This document shows positions 45,128 to 57,542 of a stretch of 64,000 bases of DNA, in pieces. The notes under the pieces were generated by a model. It was not told where the DNA came from, searched no databases, and saw only the letters and a list, made by a program, of their open reading frames with translations. This DNA comes from Chaunax sp. Z400 (lineage: Eukaryota > Chordata > Actinopteri > Lophiiformes > Chaunacidae): positions 1,207,501 to 1,271,500 of the forward strand of contig CM075184.1 of NCBI GenBank assembly GCA_037577475.1, given 5' to 3'. A program made the position numbers and the translations under genes. How positions within the stretch are numbered: position 1 is the stretch's first letter; each line of letters begins with the position of its first letter.

Positions 45128-45970
45128 TTTAATTGTATTACTCTATTTATACCCTTGTTGTGCTTTTTACCTATCTGTTGCTATTTTCTTTCTGTCTCTT
45201 CTTTAATGTTTGTTCTGTGTGTGGAAGAGTGGCTGATTCCCTAAATTTCTGTTATGGTTTGAGTTTTGTTGGCTCTGTTTTCTGTTTTCTGTTTCCTGTT
45301 TTATTTTGTAAGCAGACTTCAGTGTCAGTTTAGGCTTCCTTGATGATGAAAACTTTGGAAATTCTTGTTAAATACTTAAAATGGAGCATAAAAAAAATAT
45401 ATAGCTTTAAATTTTCCCATTAACCTTAAATTTTTTTTAAAGACAAGCTTTTTGCTAAATTGGTTTCCTTAATCATCTGTCAGTTAAAAATTAGGCTACA
45501 CACACTGGCCAGTCAATCCACATAAATGCAAACACCCACCTCATTATCATAGAAGCAATAGAGAAACTGGTATATTGCTTGGCAAACAGAGATGAAATGT
45601 AAATGTAGTAGCCTATCTTAGTCTTTCTGACTCTCTGTACTCATCTTCTGTCTCTGGGCCATTTTGTTGCTCCATAGAGAAGTCGCCAATATCAAATTGA
45701 CTTTCAAATTGTTTAATGGACTCTCCCTATCCTTTAATTAAGTAGAAACCACATGAATCAGTGATTCTGGCCTTTGGTAACAATGGTTTTGCCAGATTTC
45801 AGAGCTACTACCTTGTTGCTAAAGATCAAGCGATTAACAAGTTAATGAGATTGTCCTACACCATGATCCCTCTGCCTGCTCCCAGTAGCTGGGTGTTAGC
45901 AGAGCTCTTCAGTTTGACTGGACTGTGTGAACAGAAGCAAACCTTCACTCCCATCAGGGCTTCCTCCATC
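45003..45970. other. Upstream region of the GCAP gene
   Basis: Contains an ATT microsatellite at 45097-45126. The GCAP reading frame stays open upstream of its start codon to 45761, but that extension lacks family similarity and precedes the conserved MGQ start. A TAATC core occurs near 45470; its significance is unknown. Confidence 0.4.
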
Positions 45971-48919
45971 ATGGGACAAGAAGAGAGCCGCACCGAGGAG
46001 ATGGATTTGGCTCAGATTCAGGAGCTGTGCATCGTTTTCATGAAGGAGTGTCCGAGCGGCGCGCTGCATTTACATGAGTTCAAGAGGATCTTCGGCGTAC
46101 CAAGCAGCTCTGCAGAGGAGTCCCTCTACATCGAGACAATATTCCATTCCTTTGACACAAATAAGGTTTAAAAAAAATGCAGTAATTTTTCATTGTGCAA
46201 TCTGATTTTTTTGTTCTACTTTCATTGCAAGCTTTATTTGCTTCCAGGATAACACACTGGATTTTCTCGAGTATGTAGCCGCACTTCACTTGATTTTACG
46301 TGGGAATCTTGAAGACAGGCTGAAGTGGTCCTTCAAGATGTACGACAAGGATGGAAACGGCAAGTTGGACAGGCAGGAGGTGAAACGGCTCATCAGGGTA
46401 AGAAAGTACTTTTCTTTTGTAATTATATACAAGTTTTGTAAAGAGAAGGGCCCATTTTTTTAAAAATGGGGTGGATTTATTAAAATGGTAAAAATTAGCA
46501 GGTTTCATAACACAAATCCTCTCAAGACAGATTATAGCATTGGCCCAGTGACAAGGATTATGGCCGGGGGTCACATACTGGAGGCTCACAGGGCATTAGG
46601 TGAGGAGTGCAACAGCTATTCTTGAAGTGAACATCTTTGGTTTACGTAACTGCTTTGCTTGACAGGAATGAGGTAATACTGTTATGTATAGTATTCTACA
46701 TTTATGTGAAATTTAACCTGCAGAGAGACAAAAATACTGCCGTCATTTCATTTAAACTTGGAACGTTTCAATTATATCGATTGCACATCAACATTCAGAC
46801 CACACAGTCAGTATTACACAGCCAATGCTGTACAGAAGAGTTTAATAAATAAAGCTAGAAATGATTATTTAATGCACTTTTTATCCAAATCACACAGATC
46901 ATTCATAAAATCAAGCTCCAGAAGACTGACGTGAACATGACTCCGTCTGAAATCTGTGACAGAATCTTCGAGCTGGTCGACCAGAATAACGACGGTAAGT
47001 AGGTGCACAGTGTGCAAAGTGATGCACAGTTGGATTGGATTATCCTTTTTTTTTTTTTTTTTTGGGCAGTTTTTTGGTTTTTTTTTTGGATAGGACAGCT
47101 TGAAGATGTGACAGGAAATAGGGACAGAAGGTGAGGGGGTAGACATGTGGCAGAGGGCTGTGAGCGAGAATTGAATCCATGGCTGCCGTGGGAGGACTGC
47201 AGCCTCAAACATGGGGGTGCACGCCTTAACCCTTGCGCTATCTGTGCCCCAATTTGATCATCTGTAATGTCGCCATAGTCGACACAACCAGCACAGAATT
47301 TACAAGAAGGTCCAAATAGTTTAGAATTTGTCATAAACAGGGTGCAACAAAGATTATTAGGTTTCTCCTTACTAAACTCACAAACCTGAGGAATTTCTTT
47401 ATCAAGACTTTCTCCATATATGATGGAGTAGCAGCCAATATTATTTAGTGTGTACTTTATTTGTAAAATATGTTCATCATCAATAAAAAGTTGTAACAGT
47501 GTGTCGAGTCAGCTGCTAAATGTTAGCAGGCAGTACGTACTTTGGACATGGAACAGGCAGGCCGGTACAAGGACAGAAACAACTTGCATTTTATTCTGAA
47601 TTTACAGCCAGGCAGTAATGAGTTAGCCTTCTGACCCTAACCCTAAACTATAAATTTGTGTGTAAGGACACAGATGCACCCTGGAGGGGCGCAGATAGCA
47701 CAGTGTGCACCCCATGTACCGCGGTCGGCACAGGTTCAATTCTGACCCGTGGCCATTTGCCACAAGTCTTCCCCCCACTCTCTCCCACATTTCCTGTCAC
47801 CTCTTCGGCTATCCTATCAAATAAAGACCTAAGATGCCCAAAAAATTAACTTAAAGAAATTGCCTGAAGTTTAAATGTGCCTAAATATATTAAAATAAGC
47901 AGAAAGAAGCAACCAATTATGAGATGCACACCTGGCCCCTACAAAGCATGTGTTTGCAGAATAGTATATATTTGTGATGTTTACAGCACTACACCTTCAG
48001 ACAATTCGCCTGATTAAGGGGAAACGTCACAAATAAATATAATTCCACTTCAAAAAAGAGCAGCGAAAATACAAGATATAAACACTGAATTTAAGGAGAA
48101 AATGTCTTAATATTAGTGAAAAATCTGTCTATGCAGTTTACTTAAAATCAGGTTTTCAGTCTAGAAATAAGGGCTAGGTAAAAAACTGATAAACACATTT
48201 TAAAATAATCTCATGTTTGCAGATCTAAGATTTTAAATCTTGGCAAGTACAGAACAATTTGCAGTGTCTGCAAGTTAGTCAATGTGCAGGAATTCCTTCG
48301 ATAAGATTTGATTAACCCTAAAGGACCCCTTTGGCAGAGGCATAACTGCTCAAATGGGCAGGTAAGAGAGCCCAAACAGTGAACCAGAAGGAAATCAGAC
48401 AGTGTGTCTGTCTGTTGTTTGAAATCAGTTGAGTTGGCGCTGCTTCAATGTGGATCAGAACACATTAGTGTTCACACTGCTAAATGAATGTGGTCACATG
48501 TGACCCAGACCACATCTGAATGTGGTGGTCTGGGTCTGAAGTGATCAGATCTTAAATGAACCTTCATTTGGTGTTTTCACAGCTGCACATAGAGCTGCCA
48601 CCTATGATCCAACCAGTCCGGATGGATGTTAATACCAATCTGAACAAGGCCTCAGATTTTAATTCACAATCATTAACAATTTAGGTTTTTTTAGATCTAG
48701 GTCTCATCGAAGACCATGTTCCTACACTTAATATGGTTTAATTTTGCAAGGAAAGGAAAGCTGAATTTTTTCCTCTTTGACTTTATGTTGAATGCAGGTC
48801 AGATCACCTTGTCAGAGTTCATGGAGGGAGCTCAGAAGGACGAATGGGTTATGAACCTACTGAAGCTGGATGTCAACGCCACCCGCTGGGTCATCCAGAA
48901 CTGTGGGAAATCACCATAA
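45971..48919 (+). CDS. Guanylate cyclase-activating protein (GCAP family)
   Basis: Four coding exons (45971-46165, 46248-46397, 46898-46994, 48798-48919), all GT/AG, giving 187 residues. It starts MGQ, the N-myristoylation signal of the family. EF1 is degenerate (ECPSGALHLHEFKRIFG). EF2 DTNKDNTLDFLE, EF3 DKDGNGKLDRQE and EF4 DQNNDGQITLSE keep the calcium ligands. GCAPs activate retinal guanylate cyclases when calcium falls after light, restoring cGMP; Mg/Ca exchange at EF2-EF4 is the switch. Exon phases and length match the family. Among teleost paralogues it looks closer to the GCAP2/GCIP/GCAP4/7-like side than to GCAP1/3, but I could not settle which, so no symbol is given. A damaged tandem relative lies at 55825-61152. 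Confidence 0.92.
47045..47250 (-). mobile_element. tRNA-derived SINE in GCAP intron 3
   Basis: The minus strand begins ggggcacagatagcgcaagg and contains the same body as the 39632 copy (ccctctgccacatgtctacc, atttcctgtcacatcttcaa), ending in a poly-A equivalent (T run at 47047-47063). Only about 50 bp downstream of the exon 3 donor. Confidence 0.8.
47682..47850 (+). mobile_element. tRNA-derived SINE, plus-strand copy
   Basis: Starts ggggcgcagatagcacagtg with B-box ggttcaattctgaccc at tRNA spacing and the body ctctcccacatttcctgtca. Same family as 39632-39832 and 47045-47250. It also lies in GCAP intron 3, in the opposite orientation to its neighbour 430 bp away. Confidence 0.85.
48055..48265. 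mobile_element. Partial MITE related to 44697-45002
   Basis: Shares the arm text aatctcatgtttgcagatct ... ttaaatcttggcaagtacag near 48208-48255 with the element upstream of the GCAP gene. Only one arm is clear. Confidence 0.5.
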
Positions 48920-49659
48920 TCTGTCATCAATGGGTTTGACCGCCCACAGGTTTCTGTCTCAGGCTGACACAGATGTGATGTCTTCAAACCTTGTGTCTTC
49001 ATGTTGAGCTTCTTGTGACTTGGAGCTGAAGCTCAGTGCACATTTTCACGCATGCAGTTGTGTTGCTCCAGATGTCTGAGTCTTTGCTGTATGCCTGTGG
49101 TGAGTGTTGGTGGAAAACCAACACTGTTAAATGCAGTACTTCATTACTATTGCATGTTTAGGACTGAAAAAAGAAAGAAGCAGTGGATTTTAATCAACAA
49201 AATCACATCACATCTTATTTATGTGATATAATTGGTTATTGTATTCAGGTTATTTCACCAAGGAGGTTATGTTATCACATTTTATCTGAACGCATCTCAA
49301 TGACATTTTGAAGAGAGGTGGCCTTTTGAAAGGGGAAGAGGTGATTAGATTTTGAGGCAGATCAAGGAACTTTTTCGCAGGATAATTTTTGAAAATGGTT
49401 AAAGGATACTCAGGCATGTGGTCACTGAACTCAGAGACACTGGAAGAGGTCAGCAGTGGTCCTGAGTGTCTGGGCTAATTTTTTGTACTGAGGAAGTGTC
49501 TGGCTTTAATGAATTGTTGATGATGTACTCTCTAGCTGAAACCTAGCAGTATTCTGTATGTTATTTGTGCGTGAAGGGTCGGGTTTGCTCTGTATTTTAG
49601 ACCTTTTGTATAGTTTTTATTGTATTTGTGCTGATTTATTATAATTGCTGTAACCTGCG
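48920..49659. other. GCAP 3' flank; short diverged repeat
   Basis: Likely 3' UTR. Near 49250-49420 a block starting caccaaggaggttatg resembles a widespread non-coding vertebrate/fish repeat. No polyadenylation signal could be assigned with confidence. Confidence 0.4.
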
Positions 49660-50460
49660 CATCATTTGGCCTCTGCCTAGGGACTACAGATGAAAATTAG
49701 CTCTTAGCTATATCTGGTACTATCTATGTATTGTGCATTGTCCCTGCTAAATAAACAATAAATAAAATAAATGCATAAATACATTAATCTCAAAGAAGAG
49801 GAAAGATGCTTTGCGCCAGATTTAGCTACTAGCTAATTTCCATCTGCAGTCCCTGGACAGGTGAACAAGAACATTCATACACAAACAAACAAACTAACAT
49901 ATTACATAAGAGAAACGTAGTTCAATCTCTAAAAATACATTCACAATTCAAATATGTAAAAGCAAGTTAGTAAAATTAATGCTGACAAGAGTGATAACAA
50001 AAATCCATTTCTGAACCTCGTGAGAAAATATGGAAGTCAGATTTTCAAATTGACTGAGAGCCTATTCCATTCTGTAGTCACTCTATGGGAAGAAGCAGAT
50101 TGTGTGAGGGCGGAGCTACATTTTGGACACCACAATCTCGACTTGAAGAAGACCTTCAAGCTCTGCTCATTTGCTCCAAGCCGAACAAAGCTCTTCAAAG
50201 GTAGAGGAGCATTATGAATTATCTTATGCACTCAGCGCACATCTGAATATATAATTTCATTTTCAAAACTTAGCATTTTATTTTTAAGTATATCACAATG
50301 ATGACGCTGTCGTGATTTCCTGTCCAGAACTCTCAGGGCTCATTTATCAAGTGACAAAGGGTTTTAAGACAGTCTTCTTCACCTGAGACCGACATGATAA
50401 CCGGTAGAGAAAATAGGAAAGAGTCGGTGCATTCAGGTTCGTCTTACAGCCTTGTTAGTT
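49660..50460 (-). mobile_element. LINE 3' fragment, same family as 10385-11735
   Basis: Shares with the first copy the 3' UTR text gccagatttagctactagct and C-terminal RT text (HKIIHNA, EWNRLSVNLK) on the minus strand at 50037-50231. Truncated and frameshifted. Confidence 0.75.
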
Positions 50461-50499
50461 TACACTGAACACATCAACAGTGGGATAACATACCCACTC

Positions 50500-50877
50500 C
50501 ATGTCCTGTCTTGCCTCGTCTCTGTGTTTCACACATAAGGTGCATCACGTCCTCTTTGATGAGAAATATATATTAGTTCTAAATATACCATAATAGGCCA
50601 GTCTCTGGCAGTATGTCACAAGCACACATGCACAGGAAAAAAACAACAAAAAAACCTTATTTGCTGCAAGATCAAACTGCATGTATTTTCTCCAAGAAAT
50701 GGTTTCTACCAATCTTTTTTTTCTTCTTTTTTCTTCTTTGTCTCTTATTCTTCCTACACCAGCCCTCTTTGAAAAACTAGCGTATTACATTTTATTTGGA
50801 ACTAATACCTATCTCTCATCAAAGAGGTAGGTATTATGTGTGAAACACATAGACAAAACAAGACAGACAAGGACAAA
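50500..50877. mobile_element. Foldback element with ~80-bp arms
   Basis: The left arm (about 50503-50583: cctgtcttgcctcgtctctg tgtttcacacataa..., cctctttgatgag) is the inverse of the right arm (50797-50877). The intervening ~210 bp has a T/C-rich tract and no coding capacity. Arms differ at a minority of positions by eye. Transposon class is unknown. Confidence 0.65.
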
Positions 50878-51228
50878 GAGACAGGTGGTACTGAAAATAC
50901 ATGCACTGATGATAGTGGTTTATATTCCAAATATATAGACCCCCAGCCAGCCCAGAACCTAAAGAGTCCCAAGAACCAATCGCCAAGCGGGGATGTTGGC
51001 CATAAACACTGGCTCAGTAGCCACTGGTGGGCCCAATTAACACTGAAGATCGGGTCTTAGTGGTTGCTGGAGTGCTGGGCCAGGCTCAAGGCCCTACCAG
51101 TGCAAAGGGTCCCCCCTCAAAGTCCAACAGAGGCGAGATAAGTGTCTGGTTTGGATCGATGATACTGAGTCCTGTAATGAGTGATGGTCCTATGGTTTCT
51201 ACCAATCTTGGCACAAACCATAAATATA

Positions 51229-51306
51229 CACTACCAGTCAAAAATTTGGACACAGTTTCCCATTCAAGTGGATGGGTAACTGTGTCCAAACTATTGACTG
51301 GTACTG
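51229..51306. mobile_element. 78-bp Tc1-type MITE with TA target sites
   Basis: The ends cactaccagtcaaaaatttg and ctattgactggtactg form an inverted repeat flanked by TA (51227-51228 and 51307-51308). This matches the TACACTACCAGTCAAA ends of common Tc1-type elements in fish. Confidence 0.8.
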
Positions 51307-53039
51307 TACATGCAGACAGATTTAAAGAAAAGAGAAAAAACATGGCAACAACAATTTAGCGTTGCTGTTAGGCAGTGGTTGATCTCGTTCTCTGCTCAGA
51401 GGGTACGGAGCTCCCAAACCTCACAGTCTCCCCAGTTTGGAGACTTTTTCTGTTTTTCTCCTTCTTTGAGTTAGCTACTAACCGCTACTAGCTACTTCTT
51501 AAATCTTAGTTGTGGGCCAAACACATAATATGCCGTCAGATATCACAGCCCCATCTTGTCTTGCCACCTTATTGCCTTTGCCAGCCTGCTACGCTGATTT
51601 TATGCTGTCACTACCTCTGCTGTCGTCTCTGAGGCAGAACAACAATGACGCCCACTACGCTTCTGTAAGTTTAAACAGGACAGTGAGGTGCAATAAAGGT
51701 GCCACAGTCCCGCCTTAAACAGGATGTGTAAAAGGGGCTTGTGTTTGTTTTCTTGTTTGGGTGTAGTCTCCTTCCTTTGATGCTTTTGCTACACACTTGC
51801 CCTTCATCAGCATCATTGGCCCTGTCCTGTTCTCCCTTCTTACCTTGCCTATCTGCTCCTTTATTTGATCACCTCATTACCCTCAACTGAACTTCTCCAC
51901 TATCTGTCCACCTGTACCCCGTATCTGTTCAGGGTCAGTTTAGTGTGTGTTTTGTCATGGCTGACATCAAGAGAAAAATCATTTATTAAACAAACACAGT
52001 ACAGAAACTGACACAGACAGCAGCTGAGTTGTAATTCTGATACACTCAGGGGTCAATAAGCAGGAAATCAGTCCAACTAATGACTAATTCGATAAGGAGC
52101 AAATTCCGCTACAACTGCGCAAGAGCCCGACGATGGCCAACAAAACTTTCTGACATATGAGAAATTAAATTGATGAATTTTGTGACGACTCTAAAATGAG
52201 ATTAAAGCAGGCTCCAGTTGTAAAGTGTATGTCAGACTTTAGGGCAATTCTAGCCAAAAACAAATTCAACTTGGAGCAAGCGAGAAGCGGTAATATTTCA
52301 AGGAAAACTCTTCAAGATTAAAGTAAATGTACATGGAAAATTCACAAATTTACAAGAAAAGGTTTTAGTGACGGGACTTGGCTTCACTTTGTTTCACTTA
52401 AGGCCGTGTCAACCTCATCACACCAAGGATATTCTAATAGTGTGAGAGAGTCCACTCTCAGAACTTCTTCGTATGTAGGGGTGCTGACAAGCTCTTTGGA
52501 GTTGAAGCCATAAAATTAAATGTTTATGGGGAAAAGAACATTTCTGTCAACATACAGTATGTTTGGATAATGGGTTGATAAAATAAATATCAGACCATTG
52601 GATTTTTTTTTTTTTTTTTTTGCTGCTCAATTGTTGGGAAATACCAATATTTAAGTAGTAGGATGGTAGCACTCTCAGGTAGCACCACAAGCTACTTTAC
52701 AGCATTAATAGTCAGTGGGATATCTCTGCCACATGAACCAGATATATATGAACAAGATCTACATAAACCTCCTGTTCCTCCATTAGATATTCATTAGATT
52801 TAATTTAAAAACGTCTGTAGACTCCAGGAGACTTAGAGGAAAGATGTCGGGTCGTAATCAGTCGTAAATCCTTAACTGACCAATCAGCATTCATTAGCCG
52901 AGTAATGCGCTGATGAGAAGAGCAGTGGGTGGTGGCTGTGAGCTGAGTGTTGATGAGATGAATGATCAAATCTATTGAAGAATAGGTTCAGATCATTCAC
53001 CCACTGTTGGTCCTGTTTTTCCTTGTGGCCAGAGATGGT
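51307..53039. other. Intergenic, no gene recognised
   Basis: Contains a T run near 52602-52621. No coding region or defined repeat was identified. Confidence 0.4.
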
Positions 53040-53440
53040 TTCCAGGCCTCTCCAGACTCCACTGATGATGTTTTGCTACAGCTGATCCTCCATCTTCCTC
53101 CTGAAGCTGTTCTTCCCCTCCCTGATCTTCCTCCTTAGCTCCTTCTGTACAGTCATCAGCTCCTCCTTAAATCCTGATTTAAAGGCCCTCTTCTCCTTCT
53201 TGAGGAGAGCCTTTATGTCAGGGTTAATCCACGGTTTGTTGTCAGAAGAACACTGTACAGTCCTGGTAGGTACGGTGTTTTCCACACAGAAGTTGATGTA
53301 GTCTGTGAGTCAGTGAGAGTCGATGTCCTCCCCGTGAGAATCACAACGTTCCTCCCACACAGTATTATCAAAACAGTCCTTCAAAGCCTTGTCAACCTCT
53401 TCGGACCATCTCTTCACTGTGCAGGAGACAGAATGCTAGC
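53040..53440 (-). mobile_element. LINE fragment (endonuclease-RT linker)
   Basis: The minus-strand frame at 53076-53285 has NKPWINPDIKALLKKEKRAF followed by a KKELRRKI-like basic helix, the linker region between endonuclease and RT of fish LINEs. Upstream minus-strand text continues to about 53440 with breaks. Confidence 0.65.
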
Positions 53441-54714
53441 GTTTGTAGGCAAAATCGGCTTCTTTGTAAGAAAATCTAAAGAGCATTGGTGTGTTTTCAT
53501 TTCACTTCTGATATATGATCAATACAATATTTACACAAACTAAAGTAAAGTTTGGATTTTTTGTCAAGAAGTATAGGTGAAAATAGTTATTTTAGCCATT
53601 TAGCTCCATTCACTCCACTAATTTAGGACTCCTTCTAGAGCGCCCTCTTGGTGAATTACAGCTGATTTTGGTACAACAGAGTTAATAGGGAGTGAACAGG
53701 CTGTATGTAGAAGGGATGTGATCACACCACAGATGCCGCAGCTTCATGTTTACTATGCCAGCAATGGAGACATCATCAAAATATGCTTAATAAGACCTGT
53801 GATTTTAACCCACAACCACCATATTATCATAAACATCCAATGGCATTTCAAGAACATTGTAGTAGTAAATATGTTAAAACAATTAAGATCAGTCAATGAA
53901 GCTACATGTCAGAAACTGACCCTCTAATGACGCAACTAGACTGTAGGGCTAGCTGTATGAATATGGATGTAGACAGATGCTCTGAGCTGTATAGAGATGC
54001 AGCACAAGGTGTTATGATCGCCACCTCAGCTTAAACTTTTCCACCTTCTGTAGTATGAGCCAATCAGGAGGTTAAACCTGAAATAATCATGTGACCCTTT
54101 GTGAATGGGTTTATACAGGGGTGATAGGAGTGATTATGTAACCAAACTGTCTTTTGATAAATAATCCATTATACCCAGAATGTCAACAAAGTGACTGAAA
54201 ACAACCCAAATATTCATGCAACATTACAATATAGAAGAATATTATGCAGTTTATTTTTTATGTTTGTCTGAAGAAGGTGAGAAATTCTATTTTTCAAATG
54301 GGCATTTATTTTGTTATGAAATAAAGATTTGTCTAAAAAGATCTTTGTGCTGTATTCTCATTAACTGTGGTGTCTTTTATGATTCTGCCACTTGGTGTCA
54401 CCCAAGACAGAAATGTTGAAATCCATGTCCTCTTGTACTGTCAGTTAGTTTGTCTGCAGGAGGTCAAGTGATAAATAATAAATCACATAAACTAATAAAG
54501 ATGACAAATAATTAGCAAACATCTAAATCTGCAAATTGCTTTATGCTGTTAAAATCTGTGTAGTTGCCGACAGGAGTGATGAGGTTAGATGAAGGTGCAA
54601 AAAAAGAGTACCAGAACTTCAAAATATCTTATATGTTGGTGCACAGGTATGAGGGTGTATTTGTATTTATGTATGTGTACAAGTATGAAGATTTTATACT
54701 GTATGTATAAGCAT
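53441..54714. other. Intergenic, no gene recognised
   Basis: No supported feature was found. Confidence 0.4.
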
Positions 54715-54719
54715 ATATG

Positions 54720-54774
54720 ATAATAAATGTATAAATGGATGGATGGAGGATGGACAGATGGATGATAGATTGAT

Positions 54775-54807
<33 letters not shown>

Positions 54808-54945
54808 TTTAGAGATATAGATGGATAGAAATAGATGGATAGATATAGATGATAGACAGATAGAGAGATAGATATAGATGATAGATATAGATGGATAGAC
54901 AGACAGACAGACAATAGATTGACAGATGGATGGATGGATGGATAG
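54720..54945 (+). repeat. GATA/GATG microsatellite
   Basis: Interrupted GATA, GATG and GACA tetranucleotide tracts. Minus-strand Ser/Ile/Tyr-rich ORFs over it are artefacts. Confidence 0.95.
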
Positions 54946-55824
54946 GATCAAGGAATTAGGTTAGATTATTATTTACTCTGGCATGAAGCCAATCTGAGTA
55001 AAGAAGCGTCACCATGGCAACATCACCGTGGTGTGTGAGTGTAATGATAGAACAACTGATTAGCGACACTTTCATTTGTGTAATGTTGTGATCCCAGAGT
55101 GTGTTCTAGTTTGTCATGACGAGATGTTAAAAAGCACCCTACATCCCAATATTGAAGTTGCCCGATCTGCCTCAACATTTACTAATCTCTTCCTTCCCCT
55201 TTTTATCTGGATAATAATCCAGATCCCTTTATGCCATTTATTTAGCTGCTGAGAGTTTAACAGACATGGGGGGAGGTCTGCAGTCTACTAAGAACCATTC
55301 TAGTATCGATCAAAGATCATTTTAGTGAGAACAGTACATATGTAACCCCATCTGTTAGATTCATTTATAGTTACTATCCATGGTTCAGGTTGGGTAAACT
55401 GTCCTCAGACAGACTTCAGTGGATCAACACTTTAATCATGTGACTCCTAATCTCTCTGAGAGCTCGGCAGCAGAGATCTCTTGTCTTCAGGAGACAATCC
55501 ACATTTTTCTCTTTACTTTCAAAGAGCTGAAGGAGCTGTTGCATACTCATTAATGCCCAGCAGTGAGTCAATCATTATTTTCTTCAGAGTGGATTCATCA
55601 TATAGGAGAAATGTAAATACTGGAGCAAGACAGGTAATTATGGAGAAGGATTTTGAGAAGATCACTGAAAAGTCAATTGGATTGGTCCAGCAGGTTACCT
55701 TGAAATAGCCCATGGGTCGATGAAGCCATGTGTACAGTGATGGCTGTGCTTGACTTGCTTAACGTCTATGTATGTTTTTCATTATTTTAGCCTCTAGAAT
55801 TCATGCTTCTTTGTGTTTATAAAT
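54946..55824. other. Upstream of GCAP pseudogene, no gene recognised
   Basis: Nothing supportable beyond a short unsupported ORF near 55481-55708. Confidence 0.4.
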
Positions 55825-56154
55825 ATGGGTCAAATGCAGAGTGGCACAGAAAAGGAAGTGACTCTTAAAAAACATCCAGGAACTTTACCGTAAGTTTGCG
55901 AGCGAATGCCCAAGTGGAAAGCTGCACTTACATGAATTCAAGAGAATCTTTGGAATAAACAGAAACTCCACAGAGGAAGAATCTGCTTATATGGAAAATG
56001 TGTTTTGCTCCTTTGACACAAATAAGGTGATGTAACAGTGTCTCATGATGTAATAGGTATTAATCTGTAAACATGTTGACGAGTACCTGTGTTTGTCTCA
56101 TATCAAGTGGAAGACAGATCATTCGACTGACCTATACACCAACCTGTTTGCCTA

Positions 56155-56225
56155 GTGATGACGTACACTCTGCCGGTTACACACTAGTGATGCACGGATG
56201 AGCTCTGATATCATTACATTTTCAT
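56155..56225 (-). repeat. Composite minisatellite repeat, copy 5 (distal part)
   Basis: Minus-strand text of the leading-block end and about two 33-bp units, in the GCAP pseudogene where exon 2 would be expected. It continues at 60302-60386 on the other side of the L1 insertion. Confidence 0.8.
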
Positions 56226-56386
56226 TTTTTTGTGATCAATTTTTTATTTGTCAATACAAAGAAGTACAGTTTCCCATAACATCATGAATATTAATCATTT
56301 TCAACATAAATTTGCAGGTATGGTACTCCTATCTATCTACTTACGATCCCCCCTTCCCTCCCTGGAAGCTGCTAGGAACCCCCCCC

Positions 56387-56419
<33 letters not shown>

Positions 56420-57542
56420 TCAAAACAAAATAGATATAAAATTAAAATAAAGGAAAAAAAGAAGAAAAAAAAGACAAATATAAATAAAATGCATAAATGT
56501 AGTAAAAAGGTCAGGTAAATATCAGACACTGCAACAACAATAAACAGTATAGCACATTTCATAATGATAGAAAAATTGAGGTGGTGTCTATTGTATTTCC
56601 CTTGGCATCATTGATTCGAGCAATAGATAGTTATAAATAAAGTATCTAATAATAACAGAATCCACTTAGAAACTGAAGGTTCATGTGGGGGCTTCCATCT
56701 TAATATTAATATTTTTTAGCGGCAGTTAGACCTAAAAGTAGAAGTCTTTTTTGTGATATGTTAACACTGATTGCTGTATCATCATTCAAAATTAAAACAT
56801 TAGGCAGGCAGGGAATATTAACTCCTACTACATCTGATAAAACCTGTGCAACTCTGGACCTCTGGACAATCCCACATCATATGCAAGTAGGTTCCTACTT
56901 AATTATTGTGACATAGTTTACAAATGGGTGTGGGACAAAGCTGTAGTTGAAAACGTTTCCTGGGGGTCAAATAAAATGTATATATAGAGCACATTTAAAA
57001 TGAATCATTTGATAATTATAATTTCTGGATGAAAGAGACACATTTTCCCAGACTCTTTTCCAATTAATTGATTCCTCCCATCCATCCATCCATCCATCCA
57101 TTTTCTTCCGCTTATGCGGGTCCGGGTCGCGGGGGCAGCAGTCTCAGCAGAGAAGCCCAAACCTCCCTCTCCCCAGCCACCTCCTCCAGCTCTTCTGGGG
57201 GTACACCGAGGCGTTCCCAAGCCAGCCGAGAGATATAATCCCTCCAGCGTGTTCTGGGTCTACCCAGGGGTCTCCTCCCAGTGGGACATGCCCGAAATAG
57301 GCATCCGGGGGGGCATCCTTACCAAATGCCCGAACCACCTCAGCTGACTCTTTCTCAATGTGGAGGAGCAGCGGCTCCACCCTGAGCCCCTCCCGAATGA
57401 CTGAGCTCCTCACCCTATCTCTAAGGGTGAGCCCAGACACCCTATGGAGGTAGGCCGCTTGTATCTGCGATCTTGTTCTTTTGGTCACTACCCAAAGCTC
57501 ATGACCATAGGTGAGGGTAGGAACGTAGATTGACTGGTAAAT

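Noticed and set aside
45761..45970. Upstream in-frame extension of the GCAP ORF
   Set aside because: No family similarity; the MGQ start at 45971 matches the conserved myristoylated N-terminus.
54585..54951. Ser/Ile/Tyr-rich minus-strand ORFs
   Set aside because: Translations of the GATA/GATG microsatellite.
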